In this document: in pieces, positions 1 through 11,962 of the stretch
Position numbering within the stretch: position 1 is the first letter of the stretch
How the letters are laid out: every line of letters begins with the position of its first letter
Assembly: GCA_003833135.1 (NCBI GenBank)
Contig: QZLH01000031.1
Location: 19,091 to 83,090 of the forward strand
DNA from: Oehlia diaphana
Lineage: Eukaryota; Glomeromycota; Glomeromycetes; Glomerales; Glomeraceae
Reading direction: 5' to 3'
Length of the DNA stretch: 64,000 bases
Notes under the pieces: model-generated
Database searches by the model: none
The model's input: only the letters and a program-made list of their open reading frames with translations
What the model was told of the DNA's origin: nothing
Position numbers and translations under genes: made by a program

Positions 1-2900
1 TTCTTTACAAATCTCCATACAATTCTATTTGTATTTTCTACCAATCGTTCAAATTCTACCATTTTTTTATAATCTATTATTTTGTTTTTTCGATTATTCA
101 AATGTTCAAGAGCTTTACAAGCGTGTAAAACCGGAGTTACATGGCCGTCAGCATAAGGAAATGAAAGAGTTTCCGTATTATTTACAACTCTACTACCTTC
201 ATCATATTTCCAATATACTTTAAGAACAAATGAATTATCACCAATCCACAAATCTTTTATCTGTAATCTTGAATTATCGATATCATGTTCAAATGGAATA
301 TTATTAGCCCAAATATATTCAAGAACAGGTTCTTTCTTTTGTTGATTGCCCCCTTTTTTATCAGATTCTTTCTGCTTTGGTAACTTCCGCCAAATTTGCA
401 CTGTACTATGTCCAATTATAAGTTGTAACGTTTCGTCCTCATCAAGAAATACTGAAGTACGATGATAATTATTCATATAAATCCATGGTTCCTTATTGTT
501 AACAATAACCTTATAAATTCCGGAAGTTCTGAATTCTTTACGACAATATACTTTGTGCAATTTTACATCAACTTCATCATTATTAGCGTATACACATGAC
601 ATTTTGTCTTTTTGATCTTGTGTAGCTTTGAAATCATAATAAATATCACATCCAAAATCTCTCGTTAAATCGCTTTCCTCTCCTTTTACAAGGTTTACAA
701 AACCATCATGCTCTAAAATTGAGAACACACTACCATCATCTTTCATATGATAAAGTGCACCAGGAACTCGTGCCAAATGAGAATGATAATTTTCTTTTGA
801 AGGAAATAAATCACCAGTCATTCCAGTACGAATAGCATTATCCGCTGAACTAAATAAATCCCATACCATAATTTTCGTCACAACAGACTCAGCAATATCT
901 TTACAAGAACTTCTTCTCCTTGCCATTCTCGGCTTTAAAAGATTGTCATTTTTTACTTTTTCTTCTTTCTCCTCAATAACTAACTTAACTTGTTCAACCT
1001 GTTTCATTTTATCATCTGAATTCTTTTTTTCTTCTTCCATAATTGTAGAAAGCTTGTCATAATTCATATCATTTTCAATCGATTTTTGTTTATAATCTGA
1101 ATTATTTACTAATATATCGTGTTTCTCTCCATTCACGGGTCTAATATCTTCCTTCGTACAAGTCTCTTCAGTAATTATAAGTAATTTTTCATCACTCTCA
1201 ATAAATTCCAAATAAAGAATTTTTGTCTCAGTCCCAAATTCTTTTACCCCTATATCAAGACCATTTTCTATCCAAAACAAAGTTACAGATCTTTCACCAT
1301 TACTACAAGCGATTAATTGTTTATTTTGTGAAACTGCAAATACAGATGATACATTTTTTGAAGTATGCGACACGGTTTCATCATGACGAATTATAAAAAT
1401 TTGTTCTTGTTCCATTGTTGAAAGATTGTACATATCTATCGTATGAACACTATCTTTATATTGGTCCACAAAGAAATAATGATGATAAATACATGATAAA
1501 AGACGATCCATACAATGTTTTGATCTATACCAAGATTTTAATTCTTTTTCTAACCTTTTGGGAAAAGAAAACTTTTCTTCTTTTATTTTACTATTAGAAT
1601 TATTAGGAATAGAATAATTAACTTTGTAAATTCCTTCAGCATTAATTATAAAGCAACTTGTTTTGATAAACATTTCGGTTAAATATTTATGTTCAGTTTG
1701 TTCATAATATTGAACGTAATGATTATTAGATTCTTTTTTAACAAACATTACTATTCCAGCAACATCATGACAATTGTATTGTTTGATACAAGCAGGCTTT
1801 TGAATTAAACTATTATATCTTAATCTAATACGATATATTGCAGTTTTTCCTTCAGTTAAATCGGGATGAGATGGTTTAATCTTTGGTTCGTCATCAACTT
1901 CTTCTTCTTCTTCTTCTTCTTCATTATAATCTATTTCATATTCATCATTATTATATCTATTTCTATTTGGATAAAGACGATTAATTTCTTCTTCATCTTC
2001 TTCATTCACTTTTTTTTTCATGTCTGCTTCAATTACAGCAGATATTGCAACAAAAATGACATGTTCACCCTGATGTTCCATCTTATTTGATATTGCTAAA
2101 GACCACGATGGAAAACTTCTAGATGTAACACCTGGTATGTGATCCTCTTCCTTTCTTTTACTTTCTGTGCTAGTTCTATTAGATTTTTCATCCTCTTGAA
2201 AATTTTTTCTTCCAGAACCGTATTTTTTATCAAATGCTTCACTATGCATATATACATGTAATGCTCCATATTCAATTCGGTAAGGGACCAAATTATCATT
2301 TTCAGATGAATTAGATGAACTTATTTTTGGAATTTCCACGAAGTTATTTGCGTCTTCCTCTGAAATAGAACTTTTATCGAAAAAATTTATAGTTTGATCT
2401 GATTCAAAAATTTTAAATTCAAGTCTTTCTAATGATAATAAAATAAATAAAATAAATAAGAATTTAAATAAACATTCTTTTTTTTTTTGTATCGTGACAC
2501 AAAATAAAGCAGCTTTATAAAAAAGAAAACACTTACTACAATTAAGAGTACATATATATTGACCGTCAGGACTTACCGCAACATGAGAAGCGAATTTTTC
2601 ATTTGGGTCGTATGAAATATAATCCTCATTAACAGGAGACATAGTCATAGATTGTATATGACTGTGTGATTTTTTTTGAAAAATATTACTAATAATTGAA
2701 CGTAAACTTCTTGAACTTCCATCTGATTGATCCGAATTATAAGAAGGTTTTTTCAATTTATAATGATCATTATTATTAATAGCTAATTCTGTATCATTAT
2801 TTATATTAGAAACATGTTTTAACTCGTAAGAACTTTTCTTTTTAAGAATCGAATTTCTAGTAGAATCACTAAGATTACTTATATTCTTTTTTTCAGACAT
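1..2900 (-). CDS. Propeller plus ion-channel family protein, N-terminal part (runs off the left edge)
   Basis: Start ATG is at 2898-2900. Exon 1 is 2537-2900. A 108-bp GT-AG intron (2429-2536, donor gtaagt) splits a lysine codon, and the frame then stays open from 2428 to position 1, giving about 930 residues with no stop. The first 80 residues are Ser/Lys-rich and look disordered. Next comes a propeller-like stretch opening with HVAVSPDGQYI, a Glu-rich insert, and later segments such as VSSVFAVSQNKQLIACSNGE. Near the edge are an EPVLEYIWANN-type segment and an HACKALEHL motif. From memory, large Rhizophagus proteins with this N-terminal half end in a TRP-like ion-transport pore. That pore would lie outside the window, so the channel function is inference. 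The long open frame and clean intron argue for an intact gene. Confidence 0.8.
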   Translation of the reverse strand, partial: MSEKKNISNLSDSTRNSILKKKSSYELKHVSNINNDTELAINNNDHYKLKKPSYNSDQSDGSSRSLRSIISNIFQKKSHSHIQSMTMSPVNEDYISYDPNEKFASHVAVSPDGQYICTLNCSKCFLFYKAALFCVTIQKKKECLFKFLFILFILLSLERLEFKIFESDQTINFFDKSSISEEDANNFVEIPKISSSNSSENDNLVPYRIEYGALHVYMHSEAFDKKYGSGRKNFQEDEKSNRTSTESKRKEEDHIPGVTSRSFPSWSLAISNKMEHQGEHVIFVAISAVIEADMKKKVNEEDEEEINRLYPNRNRYNNDEYEIDYNEEEEEEEEVDDEPKIKPSHPDLTEGKTAIYRIRLRYNSLIQKPACIKQYNCHDVAGIVMFVKKESNNHYVQYYEQTEHKYLTEMFIKTSCFIINAEGIYKVNYSIPNNSNSKIKEEKFSFPKRLEKELKSWYRSKHCMDRLLSCIYHHYFFVDQYKDSVHTIDMYNLSTMEQEQIFIIRHDETVSHTSKNVSSVFAVSQNKQLIACSNGERSVTLFWIENGLDIGVKEFGTETKILYLEFIESDEKLLIITEETCTKEDIRPVNGEKHDILVNNSDYKQKSIENDMNYDKLSTIMEEEKKNSDDKMKQVEQVKLVIEEKEEKVKNDNLLKPRMARRRSSCKDIAESVVTKIMVWDLFSSADNAIRTGMTGDLFPSKENYHSHLARVPGALYHMKDDGSVFSILEHDGFVNLVKGEESDLTRDFGCDIYYDFKATQDQKDKMSCVYANNDEVDVKLHKVYCRKEFRTSGIYKVIVNNKEPWIYMNNYHRTSVFLDEDETLQLIIGHSTVQIWRKLPKQKESDKKGGNQQKKEPVLEYIWANNIPFEHDIDNSRLQIKDLWIGDNSFVLKVYWKYDEGSRVVNNTETLSFPYADGHVTPVLHACKALEHLNNRKNKIIDYKKMVEFERLVENTNRIVWRFVK

Positions 2901-5244
2901 TTAATATTTCTAATTATTCGACATGGAATTTTCTAATAATATATTATTTATCCTGATCATAAAAGAAATCACGGGAATTTTTTTTTATATTGTAAATCCC
3001 CCTTTTTTTTTTCTTAGAAGAAAAAATTTTTTTTTTTTTCATCAAAAAAAAAAATTCTAGATTTTATTTGTATCAACGGTTTCACACGAGTACTTGCAGT
3101 TCTTAACTTTTTTAAGTAGTTATAAATACGGCTTCGGATGCACTTTTCCCCTAAAATTGATTGTTGTTTTTATAAATTTGTCGCCACACCCTATTAATTA
3201 TCATATGAACACAGTGAAAAAAAAACTATTATTGTGGCTAGAAGAGTATTTTCATTAAAGTATACAAATATGTTGTATTTCTCATACTAAACTGTTGTAC
3301 TTTGTACTCTCAAAATTTTCTTTGTTCTTGTGTATTCTAATCTTCTTTGAGAAATTTGGTTTCTTAATATTTTTTTAACTAACCGAATTTAGATTTATTT
3401 TTTTCTTTTTCATGATTGTTACGATTATTTTTGTCTTGATTAGAAACGAATTATTAATTATAATTAAACATTTTAAATTAAGATAAATATCGGAAACAAA
3501 AATGATAATTAATATCTCAAGACAAACGATAACACACATTCACATGTCGAAAACTGTCGAAACGATTTGGAATAAAAACCGTAAAATGAAAAGTTTTGAC
3601 CCAAAAATTTGAGGATTAAGTTGAGAGAACAAATTGATCTTTTTAGGGTTTATAGACCCTATAGAAATTTTCTAAAATTGGAAAGGCTTCAGGAGATGCT
3701 TTTAACATGTGTCACATTTGAGTTGATCTTTTTGTAAACCCTAAAAAAAGCCTACTAAAAATCAAAATGTACCACCAAAAGATACGCCAAGTACCAATGT
3801 ATTGTCTAATACAGGATGTCAAATTGTGTACGATTACTGCGCCACGCATTATCATTATAAAATAGATCTTTTTTATCGACGCGTATTACATAATTTATGA
3901 TGCTTAAATGCTTTAACCTATATTAGGTATGGATTGATCAATTACGTGGATCGTGAATCTAAACATAAAATCGTTTCGTTTTATTAATATTACATTATTA
4001 CCTAATTATAGTACTTTATAAAAAGAACGAAATGATTTAACTTTGTTGTAGTATAAATAATATAAATTTTCATCCTATCAAAAGACGTTTCAGATATTAA
4101 AAATATTAACCAATTTAAGTTCTGTTTTAATTTTTTTTAAATAATTAGACATTTCTATAATTAACAAAAAAGACATTTCTTAGCCTGGCTTTATTTTTTT
4201 TAAAAAAATAAAAAGTTGATGAAAAATTGCTTATGTAACTTATGAGATATTTTTCAACGAAACTGATGAGGTATATTTTATAATTGAGCGAACAATTCTC
4301 AACGATAAGACGATAAGCTTTGTTTTTAAAACCTTCTGTAATATGTGTAATAGTACATGTGCAATTGACATATAAGTATTGTTTTGGATCGACTGAGACT
4401 AAAAACAATCAGATCAATAAGAAACCGGAGTAACCGGATGACAAAGTTCAATGCGGCTTGAATTCAAGTTTCAAGCCCAAATTCCCAAATTAGTCCCATA
4501 ATATTTTAATTTTGGCGACATCAATAATCACAATGACTACAATGGCATAGTCAAGTCATACAACCCATCGACTTTGTTGAATCGGATCGGACCATTACTT
4601 CAAATTAGACTGGTTCAGTCCAATTTGGATTAACAATAAATTATTTCATAAAGAAATAAATTTTGAATTTAATATTTAAGGATTCCTTAATATTCGTTAT
4701 CCATCAATATAAGATCGATATAAAGTATTGAATAATTTATTGAATTCGATATTAATCATGTGATAACAATTGAATCACATGATAAAATGGTGATCAATAT
4801 ATTGCTACGAGATCACATAACTCAAATTTTACAATATTAGAAAATACTGTGATTACAGAATAATTCAAACACGGGTATTAGATTAAATTTATTCGGTAAT
4901 GTCTCTATGAAAATAAAATAAATCTATATTCTTTTTGATAAAAGCGAAAAAATGAATATTTTAAGGAATGCACTGTATATATATTTGAAACAGTGATCTT
5001 TGTAAATATTTAAAAATCTATATATTTTATTATAATAGAATTTATTTTTCTACAATTTGAAAATAAATATTAAAGACAAATTAATTGTTCTTATTTAAAG
5101 TATCACCTATTATTAAAACTTATCAAATAGGTTTAAAAGTGATGAGCTAAAAAATACCATGTAAAATTCATCCAAAAGATATGTATATACTGTATATATA
5201 TATATATTAAAAAAAGATTTAAAACCTTTCAAGAAATACTAACG
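2901..5244. other. Intergenic, AT-rich, no gene seen
   Basis: This stretch holds the 5' flank of the channel-like gene and the 3' flank of the kinase gene. It has T/A homopolymers near 3000-3055 and an imperfect inverted pair (tttttagggttta near 3640, taaaccctaaaaa near 3736). At 4585-4632 there is a short gactggttcagtcc-type repeat resembling words at 10458-10500 and in the hAT-like element at 28944. An 87-codon minus frame at 4145-4408 has no recognisable features and is treated as chance. Confidence 0.6.
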
Positions 5245-6665
5245 TTAAATATCCTCATCCATATATAAAGAACCGGATGTACCAATACTATAAGAATTAT
5301 GATTAACATATAAAGGGGATTGTTTATAAATTTCTTCTTTGATTTCAGAATTCATTTCGCCTGTATTAAGACTATACGTATAAGTAGAATTATGTATTGG
5401 AACAGGTGGAATTAATAAACTATTTGATAGATTTGATGGATTTGATGGATTTGATGTATTTGATGTATTTGATGAATAATCATCTGTACTATTCTTAATA
5501 ATACTTTCTAAAATTTCAACAACATCTTCAATTTTAGGACGCTCTTCGGGTTCTTGATTCCAACATTCTGTATAAAGCCTAAAATACGATTCAGGCGTTC
5601 CTTCTACCATTTTTTCTCGAATCCCTTGAGAAATTTTTAATACAACTTGAAAATCCTTTTCACCAGCAAATGGCTCCCTTTCGCTTGATAATTCCCATAA
5701 GATCATTCCAAAACTAAAGATGTCAGATTTTTTACTTCGTTTATATTTATCTTGTATATGACATTGAGGGTCAATATAAGCAGGTGTTCCTTTTACAGAA
5801 GAATTTGATGATGTTGAGGATTCTTCCTTTGATAAACCGAAATCTGCAATTAACATATTGCCTTTATGAACCAAAACATTTTTAGGATGCTAATATAAAG
5901 AATAAAAAATATTAATCAAATTTTTTTTTTTTAATATATAAAAATACAAATATTTAACTAATATGATTAATGAACTTACTAAATCTCTATGAAGTATGCC
6001 TTCCGCATGCAAGCATAATAATCCTTCGGCTATCTCAAGAGCAATACGGTATTTTTCAGGCCATGTTAACGGGTTTACAGATTTTCTTATATAATCTCGA
6101 AGATTTCCACCGTCAGCGTATTGTAATACCATCACATAATTAGATTTAGAATCTAATAACAAAAGTTTAAAGTTAAAAAAACAAGATGATGATTTATTAT
6201 TGAAAAATAATCTCTGAAAATGACCTTTTGTTATTCCTAGAAATTGATTAATTCGATGATGATAGAATACATTTCTAAGTAGTCTGAGCTAAATAAATAA
6301 ATTTAAACTAATTATTAAAAGAAATTAAAATTAAAGGATCATTAAATAAATAAAATAAAATAAAATAAAAAATTTACCTCTCTAACAAATTCACGAGTCG
6401 TTTCATCGGGTATCGCTTTTAAAGCTTTTAAAGCAACTGTCATTCTACGGCTTTTCCAATATGCTTTATATACATTACCATAACCTCCTTCACCAACCCT
6501 TACTATGTTTGAAAATTCGGCATGATTAAAAGATTTTATACTATTTGCTTCTATTTGCGCTTCAAGCCAATCTTTATCTTTCTTAACTTTATCATCTTTC
6601 TTAACTTTATCATCTTTATTATCTTTATTATCTTTATTATCTTTATTATCTTTATCCATACTCAA
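5245..6665 (-). CDS. TKL-like protein kinase, four exons
   Basis: The coding sequence is join(5245-5889, 5980-6152, 6225-6288, 6378-6665) on the minus strand, 389 residues. All three introns are GT-AG and the phases fit. The N-terminus is a low-complexity DKDNKDNK/DKVKK tail of about 32 residues. The kinase domain then shows the glycine loop GEGGYGNVYKA (about 58-68), VALK (Lys about 80), LQYADGGNLRDY at the hinge, the catalytic loop HRDL-HPKN (about 172-179) and ADFGLS (about 190-195). Later motifs include GTPAYIDP, a DIFSFGMILWEL helix and an RP motif near ERPKIEDVV. All catalytic residues are present, so it should be active. The tail is rich in SNTSNPSN repeats. It is a predicted cytoplasmic Ser/Thr or dual-specificity signalling kinase, and HPKN in place of the usual KPEN/HSKN is typical of the expanded kinase set in these fungi. 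The start at 6665 has an alternative ATG two codons later. Substrates cannot be inferred. Confidence 0.93.
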
Positions 6666-7336
6666 CTTTATTTGAATAATTTGAATAATAAAAATTACTT
6701 TTGCAAAAAGTTTTTATATTTGATCGTCGTTACACAATATGTCTATTTGGCGCACATCGCACAACGAGTGTGTAACATCAGTTATGCAGAAATAGATGAA
6801 AGAAGTCCATATACTGATTGATTCCTTTGATTTCTTAACTTGATTATAAGGTTCCGTCAAATTTCATATTAGTCCAAACTTGGATTCTTTAATGCTATAA
6901 ATCGTTAAAAATTGTTTTTTAGGGATTAAAACGCTTATTTTAAAATAAAGAGATTATAAGGGGGAAGGGAAACAAAATTGTAGGCATTTATCGATCTGCA
7001 TACTCACCTGAAATCTCGTGTTTAACTGTGCACTGATCGATTTTAAAAACTAGTTCGATCTACCATGAGTCGACTTAAAAATTAAACATCTCAAGCTTAA
7101 TAAGGCAAGTCATGAGAAGACGTATTCGAGTTTTTTTAAACTACAAGGAAACCATTGTCCGGAGCAACACACAGTAACAATCACGTGTAGAATAATCACG
7201 TTACTTAGCGCTTCCGCCGCTCCGGAGTCCGGAATAATAAATAATAGACTTTAGACAAGTGTTTCCATATTTAAAGTAGGAAATTGTAGAGAAATTAATA
7301 TGTATTTAATAATAACTAAACATTATATTCAATTAG
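6666..7336. other. Intergenic, upstream of the kinase
   Basis: This is the presumed promoter side of the kinase gene. It has ordinary AT-rich sequence with a slightly GC-richer patch near 7140-7240. No gene is seen. The plus frame across 6522-6821 is the antisense shadow of kinase exon 1. Confidence 0.5.
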
Positions 7337-7476
7337 AATATGGTTGATAGAATTATGAAAGAATTCCCTAAATCAGTTATATGGATAACAGGACATTTAC
7401 TTGGCGGAGCACTTTCTTCATTAATAGGACTAACGTATAATATACCCGCAGTAGACTGCCAGCACGTAGATTAGGT
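7337..7476 (+). pseudogene. Fragment of an ATG15-like class 3 lipase
   Basis: A frame of about 45 codons reads VDRIMKEFPKSVIWITGH then LLGG, LSSLIGLTYNIPA. This is the nucleophile-elbow block of the class 3 lipase family that includes the vacuolar autophagic-body lipase Atg15 (pattern IWxTGHSLGGALASLxGL, then PAV). The catalytic serine of GHSLGG is leucine here (codon tta). After the proline-alanine the frame breaks. A neighbouring frame resumes as LPARRLG, a later conserved block, so an internal stretch looks deleted. No other lipase exon is seen on either side. It could be an isolated exon of a longer decayed gene. It cannot encode an active enzyme. Confidence 0.7.
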
Positions 7477-9282
7477 AAGATCAGATAATATGGTCATGGT
7501 TATATTCAACTGAAATGACTTCACAGTAATTGTAAAAACTTATTTAGTATATTATCAAAAGGGATACATAGTAAGTGTTTTAATCATATGAAACTAGTTA
7601 AACAATTTATTTCATTTATCGGCACGTAATTATATTTTAACCAATAAATCACTTTTTTTTTGTATTTTGAAGCTTTTTTAAATTTAGTAAGCACTTTGAA
7701 AAAGTTACAGAAATTGATGGACTCACCTAGTCAAAAGTGTAATATTGTGGAAAAGACATTATTGATTTAATTGATCGATTAAATCATTTGATGAAATTTA
7801 AGAAGATTTAAAATTAATAATAAAATGCTTAAATTTTTATTGCAAATATGTATTACGTAATAAAGGTTAGTAAAGTGCTTAATGTTTTAAAACATGTTTT
7901 TTTGGCATCCCTAATAATAATGTTTGGAATTCTTTATTAAAAGGATATTATTATAAATAATTATTTAAACCATTGTTTCAAGTGATACCTAATACTTGCC
8001 GTCGGAATTAATTTCGGAATATGAAGTTTATACCGTAGATAATTTGTAATCCGTAAATCTATAATGCTGATCTTGATGATAAACCCATAAATTCGTAATT
8101 GGAAATTCCGCCCCCGAATAAAAAAAAATTGGATCATTAGAAGTTAGAACGTTTGCTTAACGTAAAATTAATTTATGATATTTGCCAATGTTGCACCAAT
8201 AACAAGCAATAATACGAAATTTCATAACATTTCATAATGACAAATGTCATTAATTTGTCATTTTGTCAATTACTTAACCTGCCAAAATTAAAAGTAAAAT
8301 TCCTATAGTCGACAGCATTAAGATCACATGATTCAAATAATTGCTCACAATAATGTCATGTGACAATTGTGACATACATGATTTTCATTATTTAGTTACT
8401 TATTATTCTCTCTTTTTACATTATTTTCTTTTTGTAAATTGCCTTAATCCCGTAGAATATAACTTGCATAGATTATAACAAAAAATATTTTCATTCTAAT
8501 TATTTTTTACATTTATTATTTAATGTCATATCGTCCTACTCTTCCTATATTACATATATTGGGGGAATGAAACCTAAATAATTATTCAACCTTCGCTTTT
8601 AATTTCTGGTATCTCCATTGCATTTATTTATTTCTTCAATATTGGCCCCTGATATTACAATTTACTCAAAGCTAAATATGTATGTTATCATTTTTTTTTC
8701 TCCTTTTTTCCTTATCATTTTCTTCCTTATTCAAAACGGACATATATTTATAAGTTGATCTACCGGTAATGTTTCGGCATGTGAACTGAACTTTTCGTAG
8801 TAATAATTTTGATCTTTTGTTAATCGCGAAAAAAAAATGTTTCTCGGTAAACTTATACTAATTAGGTAATCATTCCTAATTTGTAAATTCATAATATTAC
8901 CGCATGATTATTGAGATTCCTTTTTAATAAAAAGTTTTTTTTAGTAACAGATTCGAAAATCATATTAAAAGTAATCTGAAACTTGTATATACTATTGACT
9001 ATCTTTTGTCGATCATTTTTTCATTTAAAATGATATATTTCCCGTCATAAAAAATAGGTTCGTCAAATTTTTTCAAAAAAAAAAAATAAAAAATAAAAAC
9101 GAATTCTCTTCTTTAATAACCAAAGATTATATCTTTCGGTTTATTCGTTAATTTTTTTTTTTTTAAGTAGCTATTTGAAAAAATCTATTATTATAATGCT
9201 TATTATTTATTAACGAAATCTTTAATAAATTTATTCACATATAAACTTTTAATATTTTAAAAAATAATATAATTAATAAAAG
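7477..9282. other. Intergenic, nothing recognised
   Basis: About 1.8 kb of AT-rich DNA with short homopolymers (for example 9074-9100 and 9153-9165). I see no open frame of note, no long repeat and no RNA gene. Confidence 0.5.
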
Positions 9283-9922
9283 ATGTCAAATATACAATCC
9301 CCAGTACTTACGTCAGATACAAAGGATCAAACGGAAAAAGTTAATAGTTTTAATCTGTCAATGCTAATTGGCTTATTGATTATCACGATAGCTGTATTAA
9401 TTATCGTGAGTATAATTATGAATATTTGGATGAAAAAAAAGCAATCAAGAATTGTGGTAAGTAAAAAAAAATAATTTAGATTTTGTCATCTTAATTCTTT
9501 TTTCTAACTTTTTTTAATCATTTTAGCCATATGTTCATGAGAAACATTTACCTACCGTTACAAGTAAAGACAGTAAAACTGATAAACTTTTGTCATTACA
9601 CCTTTTAACTCCACCAAAACTTGTATTTAATAAAGAAACAACATTACCAGTTTATCGTAAAACTGATACATGGGATCGATATCTTAAAATGATTCAATCC
9701 CCTGCTAAATTAAATGATATTGTACGTACAATGAAAATTGAACATTCTCCTTTAAGTAATGTTGTCAATAACTTCCCAGAAAATACAGAAAATATTAATA
9801 CAAATGATAATGGAAAAATTTCTTATGATAATAATAAAAATTGTTATGATCATATTCTTCAACGAGAGCCATTGCATTTACAACAAAAAACATATAATCT
9901 TAATGATTACTATTATATTTAA
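9283..9922 (+). CDS. Small single-pass membrane protein, function unknown
   Basis: Two exons, 9283-9456 and 9527-9922, are separated by a 70-bp intron (donor gtaagt, acceptor ttttag) and give 189 residues in phase. Residues 1-24 are polar. Residues about 25-48 form one strongly hydrophobic helix (LSMLIGLLIITIAVLIIVSI). It is followed by a basic stop-transfer patch, WMKKKQSR, so the long C-terminal part is predicted to be cytosolic. That part is Asn/Lys-rich with a LLTPPKLVF segment and ends in NDYYYI. There is no signal peptide and no domain that I recognise. The clean intron, coding-like composition and consistent topology support a real gene. Confidence 0.72.
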
Positions 9923-10922
9923 TTTTGGAGGTTAACCTCTTTTTCTTTATTCTTGATCTATTTATAATTTTGGATCAAATTCAATAATTACTAATTTGTG
10001 AAATAATTTAATAATTTAATCTATTTGTAATTTTTTTTTAGACAAAATATCTATAATTTAAAATAATTTTCCATATTTTTTCAAATCAAAAGACAATCGG
10101 ATAATTTCTGATTGGATAAGTTATTTTTATCTTTATTTGAAAGAATGATGAAAACCAAAATTAAATCTTTTAATAATAAAGTGAGATTTAGTTTAATAAA
10201 AAAAACTTACTATTTTTAATATAATACATAAATAAATTTCAAAAAAAATAAAAAAATAGTAAAAGAATAAATTTATAATTCTAATATGTAATATTTTGCA
10301 TTTAAAAAATTTTTTAAATTTTGATGTCATATGTCTGAAATGAGATCTCCCTAGCAATTAAATCACGAGATGAGTTACTAAGGATGTATTGCCAATTTTT
10401 GAAATGATTTTTTTAAAAAAATTATAAACCTTTAGGTACAGTAAGTGAAATTGCTTCCGGACCGATTTGGACCGATCGGACCGAACCGATTAAACAGATT
10501 CAAATTTATTATTCTGACACGAAACATTTACTCGTAAATCAAATTAATATGCATAAAATGTGATCGCTCTTTTTGAAGCGTGAACTTTTTTGTCAATTTT
10601 TGAGATGACCCTTAAAATTTCTCAAATTCATTATTAAGCAGCCGAAAAACTATTTGCAGTACGATTATCGAGCAAATTCAAAACGCGTTTTACATATTTT
10701 TAAGATTTTATAATTGCTCACATTAATTAATCGTTTCGCAATTCACATTATCAAAGAAATTAAACCACCCTCCTTTTTGAGTCTTTTAATAATTAACTTT
10801 CATGTTACAAATTGATTAATATCAAAAATCTTTAAAAAGGAATGAATCTGAGTAAGAAACTCCATATAATTTCATTCATAAAAAAAACTCTACTTGCTAA
10901 TTAAATAAAAATAAAAGTAATC
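9923..10922. other. Intergenic with a short ggaccga-type repeat
   Basis: AT-rich spacer. At about 10455-10500 a compact set of ggaccgat/cggaccgaac words forms small inverted pairs. It resembles the terminal words of the hAT-like element at 28944-29687 and may be a decayed end of a related element. No coding signal is seen. Confidence 0.45.
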
Positions 10923-11397
10923 ATGGATCGAAATTTTATTTTTGTATTCATTTTATTGGCTACGTTTACCATTATCAATGCCATTCCGTTTTATAAAAGA
11001 GCGGCCTCCTTTGGTCCATGTCCTAACGTAGTAGATACATTCTCTGTAAAAATAGACCCTGATCCACTTAAGTCTCCACATCTCACAACTTTTACTATTA
11101 CTGGAAAAGGGGTGACTGGTCTAATTATCGGCCCACTTGCCTCACTTGTTGTTACAATAGGTGCTACAGTTCAAGTACAAACTCCCAGTGTATTTCCTGT
11201 TTGTAATGCAACTAATTGTCCAATTTTTTCTGGAACCGAGTATACTTACATCAGGCACATTTCTACTAAACGCCATTATACCTCCATCATATCAAATTGT
11301 ATTGACTATTGGAAATTTAAATAGTAGTTCACCACAAATGTTATTTTTAAATAATCAAATCCTCGCTTGTGCAATGGCTAATATTAAGAATTCTTAA
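10923..11397 (+). pseudogene. Secreted ML-domain (MD-2-related/NPC2-type) lipid-binding protein, frameshifted
   Basis: The frame starts with a clear signal peptide (MDRNFIFVFILLATFTIINA, cleavage before IPFYKR). It continues as an ML domain: FGPCPN, then FSVKIDPDPL, FTITGKG and CNATNCPIFSGTEYT, which has the Cys-Pro-Ile-x-x-Gly pattern of ML proteins. After about 11240 the ML sequence (SGTFLL, PPSYQIVLTIGN, ACAM) continues one frame over, to a stop at 11395-11397. The first frame runs on only to 11324 with unrelated residues. An intron at gtaatg...atcag would restore frame but would remove the conserved CPI segment, so a 1-2 nt indel near 11236-11258 is more likely. Either the gene is a young pseudogene or the assembly has an error. 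The expected product is about 150 residues, secreted or vacuolar, and binds a sterol or phospholipid. Confidence 0.7.
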
Positions 11398-11962
11398 ATT
11401 TAATTTAGTTTATTTTATAAATTATTTTTGAAAAGTTCATCTTTTTTCCGAGACTGCTCATCAATGTAATAGGCTTTGGTGGTAAAGGAGGAGGAGTCAA
11501 GGAACGTGACTTATCCATCCATCCAATCCTGCTTGTTTATATGTAGTGTTGATGCATCTCTCGAATATAGTTTATTATCGGCGTAAATGCCAAATTTATT
11601 TGTAATATAATTATTATCACAAAAGTGAATATACAGTTAAACTTCGAGTACCGATATTCTTATACACCAATAAATGGTCAATTGTCTTTTCATAATTAAT
11701 AAAAGAATTTTGTTATACCGATATTACATGTAATGATACTGACTACCGATAATCTAAGTTACACCAGCATGTGACTTAAACTGCTTTTTAAATACGTAAC
11801 CTTTATGTCATTTTACAAAATTTCGATGCTTTTTTTGGTTAATTATGTGACACAAACTTTTCCAGTCATAGAAGGTGAGTGACATAGCCATATATTTATA
11901 GATAAAATTAATGATTGCCTCTCGTTTTTATTTTGATATTAATGTAAAAAAATTTTTTAAAA
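11398..11962. other. Intergenic between the ML and DDHD genes
   Basis: No gene is seen. Around 11635-11785 several similar words recur (taccgatatt, accgataatc), which suggests a decayed short element, but no clear terminal repeats or target duplication could be set. Confidence 0.4.

Noticed and set aside
4145..4408. 87-codon minus frame as a gene
   Set aside because: No motif, biased composition, no exon partners, and no family resemblance.
6522..6821. 99-codon plus frame with repeated FIIFI
   Set aside because: It is the antisense of the kinase DKDNKDN repeat.
11180..11262. Intron gtaatg...atcag restoring the ML-domain frame
   Set aside because: It would delete the conserved CPI-x-x-G part of the domain, so an indel was preferred; transcripts could reverse this.
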